From Synergistaceae bacterium (GTDB lineage Bacteria; Synergistota; Synergistia; Synergistales; Aminobacteriaceae): a stretch of DNA of 64,000 nucleotides. The DNA lies in the NCBI GenBank assembly GCA_018436785.1, contig JAHDKR010000107.1, positions 1-64,000 of the forward strand, read 5' to 3'. This document shows, one piece after another, positions 6,944-16,388 of this stretch. Numbering within the stretch: the first letter of the stretch is position 1; every line of letters begins with the position of its first letter. A model generated the notes under the pieces. That model ran no database searches. It saw nothing but the letters and a program-made list of their open reading frames with translations, and had not been told where the DNA came from. The position numbers and the translations under genes are program-made.

Positions 6944-7963
6944 ATGCTGCCCCGGGTTATTTCATGGGAAGAAAACAGACTGTCTCTTCTTGACCAGAGG
7001 AGGCTGCCGTCGAGCGCAGAGTTTTTGAAGTGTGGAGCCGCCGAGGAGGTCGCCGTAGCGATAGAAACGCTCGCTGTGCGAGGCGCGCCTGCGATTGGTA
7101 TTGCCGCGGCCTTCGGCGTCGCGCTGGAAGCGCGCAGAGGGCGAGCGGAGGCGCTTCGCGCCGTTCAGCGTCTTGCCGTAACGCGTCCGACCGCGGTGAA
7201 CCTCTTCTGGGCGCTTCGGCGCGTTGAGGAACGAATGAAGACCGTTCCGGCGGAGGCTTCGAACGAAACGCTCTTTTCGGCCGTTCTGGAGGAAGCGACT
7301 GCTATCCAGAGGGAGGATCTGGAGGGGAACCGCGCCCTTGGCCGCGCGGGCGCCGCGCTGCTTCCGGACGACTGCACCGTCATGACGCACTGCAACGCGG
7401 GAGCGCTGGCGACCGGAGGACACGGCACCGCCCTCGGAGTAATCCGTTCGGCTCGGGAGGCGGGGAAAACTGTGCGCGTGTATGCGTGCGAGACCCGTCC
7501 GCTGCTCCAGGGGGCGCGACTCACCGTCTGGGAGTTGATGCAGGACGGTTTCGACGTGACGCTGTTGTGTGATAATATGGCGGCAAGCCTTATGAAGAGC
7601 AGGCGAATCGACGCGGTGATCGTGGGCGCGGACAGAATCGCGGCCAACGGCGACACGGCGAACAAGATCGGGACCTATTCGCATGCGCTGCTGGCGAAGC
7701 ACTTCGGTATTCCATTTTACGTTGCCGCGCCGTTGAGCACGTTCGACGCGTCGTTGCCTTCGGGCGATCGCATTCCGATAGAGGAGCGAGCTGCCGACGA
7801 GGTGCGCAGACTCCCCGGCGGCGGGATGCTGCCTGCGGACTATTCGATCTGGAATCCGGCGTTCGACGTTACCGACGCTTCGCTGATTTCGGCTATTATT
7901 ACGGAAAAGGGCGCGATAGTTCCTCCGTTTACGGAGGGTATCGCCTCGTTCCTTTCAAAATAG
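6944..7963 (+). CDS. mtnA: S-methyl-5-thioribose-1-phosphate isomerase
   Basis: MtnA converts methylthioribose-1-phosphate to methylthioribulose-1-phosphate in 5'-methylthioadenosine (MTA) salvage. The 339-residue length is normal. The family signatures are present: 'RGAPAIGIAAAFGVALEA' near residue 46; the catalytic Cys in 'THCNAGALATGGHGTALG' (Cys150); and the catalytic Asp in 'GADRIAANGDTANKIGTY' (Asp230), plus 'PFYVAAPLSTFD'. SD AAGGAGGGGTGA precedes ATG. It heads a three-gene block with ahcY and mtaD. The eIF2B-like paralogues share the fold, but the Cys and Asp pair and the neighbours favour MtnA. The later pathway enzymes (mtnB, mtnC and so on) are not in the window. Confidence 0.93.
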   Translation: MLPRVISWEENRLSLLDQRRLPSSAEFLKCGAAEEVAVAIETLAVRGAPAIGIAAAFGVALEARRGRAEALRAVQRLAVTRPTAVNLFWALRRVEERMKTVPAEASNETLFSAVLEEATAIQREDLEGNRALGRAGAALLPDDCTVMTHCNAGALATGGHGTALGVIRSAREAGKTVRVYACETRPLLQGARLTVWELMQDGFDVTLLCDNMAASLMKSRRIDAVIVGADRIAANGDTANKIGTYSHALLAKHFGIPFYVAAPLSTFDASLPSGDRIPIEERAADEVRRLPGGGMLPADYSIWNPAFDVTDASLISAIITEKGAIVPPFTEGIASFLSK

Positions 7964-7977
7964 GAGGAAGAACACAC

Positions 7978-9219
7978 ATGGACTATCGTATTGCGGATAT
8001 CGCGCTCGCGCCTTCGGGCGAGAAGAAAATCGGGTGGGCCCGGCAGTATATGCCGGTGCTCCGTCATCTTGAGAAGAAGTACAAAGCCGAGCAGCCGCTT
8101 GCCGGAACGGTGATCTCCGCGTGCCTGCACCTGGAGGCGAAGACGGCCTGCCTGCTGCTTTTGCTCAAGGATCTTGGGGCAAAAGTCGTCGCGGCGGGGA
8201 GCAATCCGCTCTCCACCCAGGACGACGTGTGCGCTGCGCTGGTGAAGAACGGCGTGGCCGTCTTCAGCAGAAACGGCATGGCGACGGACGAGTATTTCGA
8301 GAACGCCTGTTCAGCGCTTTCAGTCGGTCCGAACATCGTGGTGGACGACGGCGCCGACCTTGTGGCGCTGCTGCACACCGAGATGAAGCATCTGCTTCCC
8401 GGTATCCGGGGGGGCTCCGAGGAGACGACGTCCGGAGTGAAGCGCCTGCGTTCGATGGCGAACGAGGGAATTCTGGCCTTCCCGATGATCTCGGTGAACG
8501 ACGCGCACAGCAAGTATCTCTTCGACAACCGCTACGGTACGGGGCAGTCGGTGATGGACGGCGTCATGCGGACGACGAACATGCTGGTCGCGGGGAAGAC
8601 CGTGGTCATCGCGGGATACGGCTGGTGCGGGCGCGGCGTGGCGATGCGCGCGGCGGCGATGGGCGCGCGGGTGCTTGTGGTGGAGATCGATCCGCACCGC
8701 GCCTTCGAGGCGCTGATGGACGGCTACGAAGTCGCCGGAATGGCGGAGGCCGCTTCGCGGGGCGATATCTTCCTGACGCTCACCGGCAACACGAAGGTGA
8801 TCCGCAAGGAGCACTTCGAGAAGATGAAGGACGGCGTGCTGCTGGGGAACGCGGGGCACTTCGACGTGGAAATCAGCAAACCGGATTTGGACAGCCTGAC
8901 GGAGTCCGTCGAGGAGACGCGCCCCGGCATACGGACGTATGTGCTGAAGGACGGCCGGAGACTGCACCTTCTCGGCGAAGGACGTCTGGTGAACCTTGCG
9001 TGCGCCGACGGGCACCCTATCGAAATTATGGATCTGAGCTTCGCGCTGCAGCTTGAATCCGCCATCTACATGGCGAAAAACAGCATGAAACCTGGGATGT
9101 ACGACGTTCCTGCGGAGATCGACCGGTCGGTGATGGAGGCGAAGCTGGCCTCGATGAACATCACGCTCGACACGATGACTCCCGAGCAGGAAGCGTACAT
9201 GAAGAGCTGGGTGGAGTAG
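7978..9219 (+). CDS. ahcY: Adenosylhomocysteinase
   Basis: AhcY reversibly splits S-adenosylhomocysteine (SAH) to adenosine and homocysteine with tightly bound NAD. The 413-residue protein shows 'SACLHLEAKTACL', 'GSNPLSTQDDV', 'DDGADL', 'EETTSGVKRL', 'PMISVNDAHSKYLFDNRYGTGQS', the NAD-binding 'AGYGWCGRGVA' with 'VVEIDP', and the 'NAGHFDVEI' motif. It lacks the roughly 40-residue insert of the long bacterial and eukaryotic forms, like other short bacterial and archaeal enzymes. It sits 14 bases after mtnA, and one base separates its stop from mtaD. Having SAH hydrolase next to an MTA/SAH deaminase gives two possible routes for SAH. Confidence 0.95.
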   Translation: MDYRIADIALAPSGEKKIGWARQYMPVLRHLEKKYKAEQPLAGTVISACLHLEAKTACLLLLLKDLGAKVVAAGSNPLSTQDDVCAALVKNGVAVFSRNGMATDEYFENACSALSVGPNIVVDDGADLVALLHTEMKHLLPGIRGGSEETTSGVKRLRSMANEGILAFPMISVNDAHSKYLFDNRYGTGQSVMDGVMRTTNMLVAGKTVVIAGYGWCGRGVAMRAAAMGARVLVVEIDPHRAFEALMDGYEVAGMAEAASRGDIFLTLTGNTKVIRKEHFEKMKDGVLLGNAGHFDVEISKPDLDSLTESVEETRPGIRTYVLKDGRRLHLLGEGRLVNLACADGHPIEIMDLSFALQLESAIYMAKNSMKPGMYDVPAEIDRSVMEAKLASMNITLDTMTPEQEAYMKSWVE

Positions 9220-9220
9220 C

Positions 9221-10501
9221 ATGGCGACCCTCTTCAAGAACTTCCTGGCCGTCGACGGCGAGATGGCGGAGGGGCGCTACTGCTCTCTCCGCGTCGAGGA
9301 CGGCAGAATAACGGCCGTCGCGGACAAGCTGGCGGCGCTGCCCGGCGACGAGGTGGTCGACGGCGAGCGGCGGATGGCGATCATTCCCGGGTTCGTGAAC
9401 GCGCACACTCATGCCGCGATGTCGCTGCTGCGGGGGATCGGCGAGGAGGCCCCCCTGATGGAGTGGCTCCAGAAGAAGATCTGGCCTGCCGAGGCCAATC
9501 TGACGCGGGAGCACATCTATTGGGGGACTATGGCGGCGCTGCTTGAAATGGCGGCCTGCGGGACCACTGCGTTTGCGGATATGTACTTCGAGATGGACGC
9601 GGTGGTGGAGGCGTCGCTTGAGGCGGGAATGCGCTGCGCGGCTTGCAGGGGTATCGTGGGCGGCGAGCGGGGGAAGTTTGAAGAGGGGCTGCGTCTTGCG
9701 GAGACGTGGAAAGCGCATCGCGACATGATCACGGTGCAGCTGGGGCCGCACGCGCCGTACACCGTGCCGCTGCAGCTGATGCAGGAGATCTGCGCGGCGG
9801 CGGCGGAGCGCGCGATGGGGGTGCACTTCCACTTTTTGGAGACGGAGTGGGAGCTCTCGTACCTCCGGGACGAGCTGAAGATGACGCCGAAGGAGTACCT
9901 GGAGTCCTCCGGGATTCTGGCGGCTCCGTACGGGATTCTGGCGCACTGCGTCTGGCTGGATGCGGAGACTGTGGGCGCCGTTGATTTTTCCAGAATGGCG
10001 ATCGCCCATAACCCCAACAGCAACTTGAAGCTGGGGAGCGGCGTGATGGATCTCACCGGCCTCGGCGGGAAGACGAAGAAGATTGCTTTAGGAACGGACG
10101 GGGCGGCGAGCAACAACCGCCTGGACATCTGGGGCGAGATGCGCTGCGCCGCGCTGCTGCACAAGGGAATCCGCCGGGATCCCATGGCGCTTTCCGCGTG
10201 CGACGCGCTCCGGATGGCCACGTTCGAAGGCGCTTCCGCCCTCGGCTTCAAGAAGAAGGGACTGCTCAAGGAAGGCTGGGTTGCCGACCTTGTTCTCGTC
10301 GACCTCGATCAGCCGCACTATATCGGCATCGGGACGGAGAACGCCGCCCCCTTCCTTGTGTACGCCGGATCCTCGGCCGATGTGTACGCGACGATGGTGA
10401 ACGGCGCCTGGGTCTACCGCGACAGGGTATTCCCCGGTATGGATTCGGAGAAAATCCTGGCAAAGGCCGGGGAGATGAGGACAGACCTTCTGGGCAGATA
10501 A
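9221..10501 (+). CDS. mtaD: MTA/SAH deaminase (amidohydrolase)
   Basis: This 426-residue amidohydrolase would deaminate 5'-methylthioadenosine and/or SAH to the inosine forms. Metal-binding motifs are visible: 'FVNAHTHAAMSLLRG' (HxH, residue about 64), 'GPHAPYTV', 'HFHFLET', 'LAHCVWLD' and 'LGTDGAASNN'. The 'IWPAEA', 'ADMYFE' and 'SNLKLGSG' segments match the MtaD/SsnA-like group. ATG follows the ahcY stop by one base, implying coupled translation. With mtnA and the purine nucleoside phosphorylase at 28.2 kb it could support MTA to methylthioinosine to methylthioribose-1-phosphate. A guanine or other nucleoside deaminase is a less likely alternative. Confidence 0.88.
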   Translation: MATLFKNFLAVDGEMAEGRYCSLRVEDGRITAVADKLAALPGDEVVDGERRMAIIPGFVNAHTHAAMSLLRGIGEEAPLMEWLQKKIWPAEANLTREHIYWGTMAALLEMAACGTTAFADMYFEMDAVVEASLEAGMRCAACRGIVGGERGKFEEGLRLAETWKAHRDMITVQLGPHAPYTVPLQLMQEICAAAAERAMGVHFHFLETEWELSYLRDELKMTPKEYLESSGILAAPYGILAHCVWLDAETVGAVDFSRMAIAHNPNSNLKLGSGVMDLTGLGGKTKKIALGTDGAASNNRLDIWGEMRCAALLHKGIRRDPMALSACDALRMATFEGASALGFKKKGLLKEGWVADLVLVDLDQPHYIGIGTENAAPFLVYAGSSADVYATMVNGAWVYRDRVFPGMDSEKILAKAGEMRTDLLGR

Positions 10502-10567
10502 GGGGAATCTGGCACGCTGAAGGTTGCCGGGGCCGATCGGGCGTTCCCGGCCAAGAACTCCCCCGAG

Positions 10568-10624
10568 CGGGGAGGAAGATACTACCGCTCACGGAAATGA
10601 TTCCGGGGGCTACGGGGAGGAAGA
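10568..10624 (+). repeat. 12-base direct repeat with SD core in the alaS leader
   Basis: CGGGGAGGAAGA occurs at 10568-10579 and again at 10613-10624. The second copy is the alaS ribosome-binding site, ending 6 bases before ATG 10631. The first lies in a short potential hairpin (CTCCCC near 10558 with GGGGAG near 10570). The 129-base gap 10502-10630 otherwise holds an imperfect GC-rich hairpin at about 10524-10552. No promoter or T-box is recognised there. Confidence 0.5.
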
Positions 10625-10630
10625 GTGTAT

Positions 10631-13282
10631 ATGCAGTGGAGATCGGGTAGGGAGATACGTTCTTTGTTTCTGGATTTTTGGGTGTCGAAGGGGAGCCGGC
10701 ATGTTCCAAGCTTCTCGCTCATTCCCGACGATCCTTCGCTGCTTTTCACCATCGCGGGGATGGTCCCCTTCAAGCCGTACTATCTGGGGATTCAGACGCC
10801 GGAGTCGCCCACGGCGGTGACGTCGCAGAAGTGCGTGCGTACAAACGACATCGAGAACGTCGGACGGACGGCGCGCCATCATACCTTCTTCGAGAGGCTG
10901 GGGAACTTCGCGTGGGGGGACTACTTCAAGAAGGAGGCGATCACCTGGGCGTGGGAGTTCCTGACGGAAGTGATCGGCCTGGAGCCGGAACGCCTCTCCG
11001 CGACGATCTACAAGGACGACGAAGAAGCGTACGACGTTTGGCACAATATCGTCGGTCTTCCCGACGAGCGCATCTTCCGCTTCGACAAGGACGCGAACTT
11101 CTGGTTCATGGGGACGCAGGGGCCGTGCGGTCCGTGTTCCGAGATCATGTACGACCAGGGGCCGGAGTTTTCGTGCGGCAGGCCGGAGTGCGCCGTGGGG
11201 TGCGACTGCGACAGGTACCTCGAAATCTGGAATCTGGTGTTTACGCAGTTCGACCTACAGAAGGACGGCTCTTTGGTTCCGTTGCCGAAGAAGAATATCG
11301 ACACCGGTATGGGGCTTGAGCGTCTGACTTCGGTTGTGCAGCGGGTGCGCACCGATTTTGAGACGGATCTCTTCCGGCCGATGATCGACCGGGCGTGCAG
11401 CCTGGGCGGCATTCAGTACGGCTACAGCAAGAAGACCGACCTCGCCGTGCGCGTCATCGCGGACCACATCCGTTCAGTTGTCTTCATGATCGCGGACGGC
11501 ATCCTGCCGTCGAACGACGGGCGGGGGTACGTGCTCCGCCGGCTGCTTCGACGTGCGGCGCGCTTCGGCCGTCTGCTCGGCGTCGACCGCCCCTTCCTGC
11601 TCGACTTCGTCCCCGACGTGATCGCGCTGATGGGCGATCCCTACCGTGAGATCGTGGACAACCGCCTGATGGTGGAGCAGATCATCGACGTGGAGGAAAA
11701 GCGCTTCGGCCGCACGCTGCAGCAGGGAACGGAGCTTCTGGACGCGGAGATGGCGAACCTCAAACGTTCCGGGAGCACGATGCTTTCGGGCGCCGTCGCC
11801 TTCGAGCTGTACGATACGTTCGGCTTCCCGCTGGAGCTGACGTCCGAGATCGTCGAGGAAAACGGCTTCACCGTGGACCGCGAAGGGTTCGACCGGGAGA
11901 TGACGGCCCAGCGTGAGCGTGCGCGCGCGTCGAGCAAGCAGAAGCGGAGCGAGATGACCGGCGACGTGTACACCGAACTGAACGAGGCGCTTGGGGATAC
12001 GGAGTTCCTTGGGTATTCGGAGTGCGCTTCGCTGTCGTCGGTTGCGGCGCTTGTCCGCGACGGAAGTCAGATCGACTCCGTCTCCGCGGGCGAAGATGTC
12101 GAGGTGGTGCTCGACCGGACGCCGTTCTACGGCGAGAAGGGCGGACAGATCGGCGATACCGGAATGCTGCAGGGCGACGGATTCAAGGTCGAGGTGACGG
12201 ATACGCTGATTCGCGCCAAAGGGCTGCGCGTCCACAAGGCGAAGGTGCTCGAAGGTTCGCTGAAGACGGGCGATTCTGTGCGCGCCTGCGTGAACACGGA
12301 GCGGCTGAACTCCATCCGCAGAAATCATACGGCGAACCACTTGCTGCACGAGGCGCTTGTCCGCGTGCTCGGCGGGCATGTGCGGCAGTCCGGCTCGCTC
12401 GTGGGCGAATCGGGCCTTCGTTTCGACTTTACGCACTTTGAGCCGCTTACGCGTGAACAGATAGCGCAGGTTGAGCGCGAGGTGAACTCGGAGATTCTGG
12501 CAAACGATTCGCTGAACATAACGGAGACCGATATGGAGCACGCCCGCGCCGAGGGCGCGAAGGCGCTCTTCGAGGAAAAGTACGGCGACGTGGTCCGCGT
12601 GGTGCGCATCGCGGGCTTTTCCGCGGAGCTGTGCGGCGGCCTCCATGTGAACTCGACCGGCGAGATTGGCCTGTTCAAGATTCTGCGCGAGGAGGGCATC
12701 GGCTCCGGAACCCGAAGGATTACCGCGGCGACCGGACTGGAGGCGCTCCGCGTCTTCCAGCGTACCTGGCGGACGCTGGGCGAGATCGGAGGCGCGCTCG
12801 CTGTTGATGAAGCGGGCGTATTGCCGAAGATCGAACAGCTCCAGTCGGAGGTGAAGTCACTCGCCCGGACGATTGAAGAGATGAAAATCAACTCGCTGAG
12901 CAGCTCGCTTGAGAGTTCGCTCCGGCATGCTTCGGCCGGCGGCGTGGACGTGGTCTTCGGCCGTTTCGACGGTGTGAACGCGGATATGCTGCGCGAGATG
13001 GGCGACAGGGTGCTCAACAAGCGTTCCGTTGATACGGGCGTCCTGGTCGCTCTTGCCTCCGTAGCGGAGGGGAACGTGACCATTATTGCCATGGCCGACG
13101 AGAAGGCTCTTGCCAGGGGCGTGTCCGCCGGAAAGGTTGTCAAGGAAGGTTCGGCGATGCTCGGCGGCGGCGGCGGCGGAAGACCGGCGCTCGCGCAGGG
13201 CGGCGGCAAGAAGCCGGAAGCTCTGGAAGATTTCTTTAAAGCGCTTCCCGGCATTGTGGAGCGGCAGCTTCTTTCATGCTGA
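10631..13282 (+). CDS. alaS: Alanine--tRNA ligase
   Basis: AlaRS charges tRNA-Ala. The 883-residue length is canonical. In order: the class II catalytic core ('VPSFSLIPDDPSLLFTIAGM', 'VRTNDIENVGRTARHHTFFERLGNFAWGDYFK', 'MGLERL'), the tRNA-recognition domain, the editing domain with the zinc ligands HxxxH ('HTANHLLHEAL') and 'CGGLHV', and a C-terminal DHHA1/C-Ala region ('GGGGGGRPALAQGGG'). The start is ATG 10631 with GGGGAGG 8 bases upstream; an in-frame GTG at 10625 is too close to that SD. The stop overlaps the start of ruvX by 7 bases. alaS-ruvX adjacency is common in bacteria. Confidence 0.97.
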   Translation: MQWRSGREIRSLFLDFWVSKGSRHVPSFSLIPDDPSLLFTIAGMVPFKPYYLGIQTPESPTAVTSQKCVRTNDIENVGRTARHHTFFERLGNFAWGDYFKKEAITWAWEFLTEVIGLEPERLSATIYKDDEEAYDVWHNIVGLPDERIFRFDKDANFWFMGTQGPCGPCSEIMYDQGPEFSCGRPECAVGCDCDRYLEIWNLVFTQFDLQKDGSLVPLPKKNIDTGMGLERLTSVVQRVRTDFETDLFRPMIDRACSLGGIQYGYSKKTDLAVRVIADHIRSVVFMIADGILPSNDGRGYVLRRLLRRAARFGRLLGVDRPFLLDFVPDVIALMGDPYREIVDNRLMVEQIIDVEEKRFGRTLQQGTELLDAEMANLKRSGSTMLSGAVAFELYDTFGFPLELTSEIVEENGFTVDREGFDREMTAQRERARASSKQKRSEMTGDVYTELNEALGDTEFLGYSECASLSSVAALVRDGSQIDSVSAGEDVEVVLDRTPFYGEKGGQIGDTGMLQGDGFKVEVTDTLIRAKGLRVHKAKVLEGSLKTGDSVRACVNTERLNSIRRNHTANHLLHEALVRVLGGHVRQSGSLVGESGLRFDFTHFEPLTREQIAQVEREVNSEILANDSLNITETDMEHARAEGAKALFEEKYGDVVRVVRIAGFSAELCGGLHVNSTGEIGLFKILREEGIGSGTRRITAATGLEALRVFQRTWRTLGEIGGALAVDEAGVLPKIEQLQSEVKSLARTIEEMKINSLSSSLESSLRHASAGGVDVVFGRFDGVNADMLREMGDRVLNKRSVDTGVLVALASVAEGNVTIIAMADEKALARGVSAGKVVKEGSAMLGGGGGGRPALAQGGGKKPEALEDFFKALPGIVERQLLSC

Positions 13283-13698
13283 GCAGACGGACGCTCGCCC
13301 TTGACATAGGGACGGTCCGCATCGGCGTCGCAGTCAGCGATCCCCTGGGGATGTTCGCCCAGGGGATCGCCGTTCTGGCTGCTGCATCCGCTTGGATGGA
13401 GGAGCTGGACGCGCTTGTGAAGACGTACGATCCCGAGACGCTGCTGCTGGGTGTGCCGTTGCGCACGAACGGCGCGCGCGGGCCGGAGGCGGAGAAGATA
13501 GAGGAGTTGGGGCGCGTGCTGGGAGAACGGTATCCGTCGGTGAAGGTTGTTTTGCACGACGAACGCTTCTCCACCGTCATGGCGACGCAGGCGCTCCTTG
13601 AGGGGGACGTTTCCCGGAAGAACCGGAAGGGAAAGGTGGACAAGGTGGCTGCTGCGCTGATTCTGCAGAGCTGGCTGGACAGGAGCGGCGGGGCATGA
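13276..13698 (+). CDS. ruvX: Holliday-junction resolvase-like / pre-16S rRNA nuclease (YqgF)
   Basis: This 140-residue RNase H-fold protein of the RuvX/YqgF family is implicated in 16S rRNA 5'-end processing and possibly Holliday-junction resolution. The signatures are the first catalytic strand '[16 protein letters not shown]', '[10 protein letters not shown]', '[13 protein letters not shown]' and the last helix '[16 protein letters not shown]'. The ATG overlaps the end of alaS and the stop overlaps the start of mutS, so the three genes are tightly coupled. An exact 12-bp inverted repeat lies within codons 21-32. Confidence 0.93.
   Translation: MLSRRTLALDIGTVRIGVAVSDPLGMFAQGIAVLAAASAWMEELDALVKTYDPETLLLGVPLRTNGARGPEAEKIEELGRVLGERYPSVKVVLHDERFSTVMATQALLEGDVSRKNRKGKVDKVAAALILQSWLDRSGGA
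13338..13369 (+). repeat. Perfect 12-bp inverted repeat inside ruvX
   Basis: CGATCCCCTGGG (13338-13349) and its exact reverse complement (13358-13369) flank an 8-base spacer within ruvX codons. The mRNA would form a very stable hairpin about 65 bases after the start. No U-tract follows, and codon needs alone do not require a perfect match. Confidence 0.7.
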
Positions 13699-16388
13699 AC
13701 GCGTCGGCTCCGGGAGAGAAACACCTGCCGGAGCGCGGGGAGGCGGCCGCCGAGGCCATTCCCGCAGGACTGTCCGGGGTGAAGATGACGCCGATGCTCA
13801 CGCAGTACTTCGAGTGGAAGAAACAGTATCCGGACTGCATCCTCTTCTTCCGGATGGGCGACTTCTACGAGATGTTCTTCGACGACGCGGTAAAGGCGTC
13901 GGCGATTCTTGATATAACCCTCACAGCGCGGGACGCGGAGAAGAGTATCCCGATGGCGGGCGTGCCGTGGCACGCGGTCAACGGATACCTGGGACGGCTT
14001 GTCCGCGCAGGGTGCAAGGTGGCCATCTGCGAACAGATCACCGAGCCGAGCAACAAGGGCATCGTCGAACGGAAGGTGATCCGCATCGTCACGCCGGGGA
14101 CGTACGTCCCCGAGGAGGCCGGATCGGGCGGAAGGCTGGCTGCCGTGTGCCGGGCGGGGAAGGACCTTGCCGTGGCGCTACTCTCGGTGGAGACGGGACG
14201 TCTTGAGGCGGGCGTCTTCCCGAAGGGGGAGGCCGCCGCGCTGCTTGGTTCCTTCGCTCCCGGGGAGCTGCTGCATCCCGCGAGCCTTTCGCTCTCCGAG
14301 TGGTTCCCGCTTGCGGGCGACTACTTCCCTCTCCCAAGGGAGGACGAGTTCTTCAGCCCGGTCCAGGGAACGCGGCGTCTGCTGCAACAGTGGAAGACGG
14401 CGACGCTTGCCTCCTTCGGCCTGGAGGACGGCTCTCCCGCTGCCGGAGCCGCCGCCGCCGTACTGGCGTATCTCCACGAGACGCAGTTCGGCGCGGTGGA
14501 ATACATAAAGCGGGCGCACCCGTTGCGCTCGTCGGAGCATCTGCATCTGGACGTGACGACGGGGCGGAATCTTGAGCTTTTCGATACGCGCCAGGAGCAG
14601 AACGGAGACGCTCCGTCCCTCTACCGGACGCTGAACCGCTGCCGTTCGACCATGGGGAGACGGCTGCTCAGAGAGTGGCTGCTCCGTCCGCTGCTCGACC
14701 TCGGCGAGCTGCGCTGCAGGCAGGATGCCGTCGAATGGCTTGCGGAGAATGGCAGAGAGCGGCGCGCGCTCCGCGATCTGCTCAGCGGATGCCGCGACGT
14801 GGAGCGCTCCTCTTCGCGACTCAGCCTTGGAACCGGCACGCCGAAAGACCTGGGCGCGATCCGGGATACCCTCTATCTGCTGCCTTCTCTACTTCCGTTG
14901 TGCGCCGACACCCCGCTTTCTTGCTGGACCGGAGGGATAGCCGATTTTTCGGCGCTTCGGGAGGAGCTGTGCGCGGCCCTTGAGGACGACCTCCCCCGAA
15001 ACAGGACGCAGGGCGGTCTGATTCGCGGCGGGTACGACGCGGAGCTGGACGAGTGGCGCGGCGTCGAGGCGGGCGCTTCCGGCATGATGGACGCCTACGT
15101 GGAGAAGGTGCGCGAGATCACAGGCATCTCGCGGATCAAGGCCGGGTACAACAAGGTGTTCGGCTACTATCTCGAAGTGTGCAGGGCCGCTCTGAACGCC
15201 GACGAGGTGGAGCTGCCCGGGTGGTTCATCCGCAAGCAGACGCTGGTGAACGCGGAGCGCTTCATCACGCAGGAGATGAAGGAGCTTGAGGAGCGTATCG
15301 CGTCTGCGGCGTCGGAGATCTCGCGGAGGGAGGGCGCGCTCTTCGACGGCCTGACGGAGCGGACGCTGGCTCGCGTGGAGGAGTTGCAGCATCTGGGGAG
15401 CGTCCTGTCGGCGCTCGACGTGCTGACCTCCTTCGGCGAGGTCGCCAGGGAGCGGGGGTATATCCGCCCGGAGCTCAACGACGGGTACGATATCGTCGTG
15501 CAGAACGCCCGTCACCCGGTTGTGGAGGAGTGCCTGACCGATTCGCCCTTCGTTCCCAACTCCATCGCGCTGCGGCGTTCCGAGAGGAGAATCGCGCTGA
15601 TAACAGGGCCGAACATGGCGGGAAAGTCCACCTACCTGCGGACCGCCGCGCTCCTCGTCGTGATGGCGCAGATCGGGAGCTTCGTTCCCGCGGAGTCGGC
15701 GTCGATGGGGGTGTGCGACCGGATCTTCACGCGCATCGGCGCGCGGGACGACTTGGCGCGCGGGAGCAGCACCTTCATGGTGGAGATGGTGGAGACGGCG
15801 AACATCCTGAACAATCTGACGGAGAGGAGCCTGGTCATCCTTGACGAGGTGGGGCGCGGGACGTCCACCTACGACGGCATGAGCATCGCCTGGGCCGTCC
15901 TCGAGCATCTGGCGGAGGGGTGCGGCTGCTCGCCGAAGGTGCTCTTCGCGACGCACTACCACGAGTTGACCTGCCTCGACGAGCGCTATCCGGGGATCGA
16001 GAACCTGAGCATGGCCGTGAAGGAGGATTCGGACGGCATCTTCTTTCTGCATCAGGTGGTGAAAGGAAGCGCGGACCGGTCGTACGGTATCGAAGTCGCG
16101 CGTCTTGCGGGATTGCCTCGCCCTGTGCTCAAGAGGGCGTTCGAGCTGTTGCAGCGCTTCGAAAAGGATGAGAAATGCGCCGCGCCGCCGCAGCACGCCG
16201 CCAAACGGAAGGAGATCCCCGGAATCCGGCAGATGACGCTGTTCGAGTCCGCGCGCTCCGGCATCGTCGAGGAGATCGCGGCGCTGACGCCGGATACGCT
16301 GACACCCTTCCGCGCGCTGGAATTACTCTATTCGCTGGTCGAGAAAAGCAGGGAGGCGATTCGCTCTGAAAATCTCTCTTCTTCCTGA
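13695..16388 (+). CDS. mutS: DNA mismatch repair protein MutS
   Basis: MutS recognises mismatches and recruits MutL. This 897-residue protein has the N-terminal mismatch-binding domain with the Phe-x-Glu motif ('[15 protein letters not shown]'), connector, core/lever ('NLELF', '[19 protein letters not shown]'), clamp, and the ATPase domain: Walker A '[12 protein letters not shown]' (about residue 638), '[10 protein letters not shown]', Walker B '[16 protein letters not shown]', 'FATHYHEL'. ATG 13695 overlaps the ruvX stop in an ATGA junction. The downstream mutL reading frame overlaps the last 23 bases. It precedes mutL and miaA, a repair/tRNA-modification run seen in many bacteria. Confidence 0.97.
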   Translation: MNASAPGEKHLPERGEAAAEAIPAGLSGVKMTPMLTQYFEWKKQYPDCILFFRMGDFYEMFFDDAVKASAILDITLTARDAEKSIPMAGVPWHAVNGYLGRLVRAGCKVAICEQITEPSNKGIVERKVIRIVTPGTYVPEEAGSGGRLAAVCRAGKDLAVALLSVETGRLEAGVFPKGEAAALLGSFAPGELLHPASLSLSEWFPLAGDYFPLPREDEFFSPVQGTRRLLQQWKTATLASFGLEDGSPAAGAAAAVLAYLHETQFGAVEYIKRAHPLRSSEHLHLDVTTGRNLELFDTRQEQNGDAPSLYRTLNRCRSTMGRRLLREWLLRPLLDLGELRCRQDAVEWLAENGRERRALRDLLSGCRDVERSSSRLSLGTGTPKDLGAIRDTLYLLPSLLPLCADTPLSCWTGGIADFSALREELCAALEDDLPRNRTQGGLIRGGYDAELDEWRGVEAGASGMMDAYVEKVREITGISRIKAGYNKVFGYYLEVCRAALNADEVELPGWFIRKQTLVNAERFITQEMKELEERIASAASEISRREGALFDGLTERTLARVEELQHLGSVLSALDVLTSFGEVARERGYIRPELNDGYDIVVQNARHPVVEECLTDSPFVPNSIALRRSERRIALITGPNMAGKSTYLRTAALLVVMAQIGSFVPAESASMGVCDRIFTRIGARDDLARGSSTFMVEMVETANILNNLTERSLVILDEVGRGTSTYDGMSIAWAVLEHLAEGCGCSPKVLFATHYHELTCLDERYPGIENLSMAVKEDSDGIFFLHQVVKGSADRSYGIEVARLAGLPRPVLKRAFELLQRFEKDEKCAAPPQHAAKRKEIPGIRQMTLFESARSGIVEEIAALTPDTLTPFRALELLYSLVEKSREAIRSENLSSS

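Noticed and set aside
10502-10630. T-box riboswitch before alaS
   Set aside because: The gap has hairpins and a stray ACCGC, but no convincing AGGGTGG-ACCGCG T-box core, no specifier-loop layout and no terminator with a U-run.
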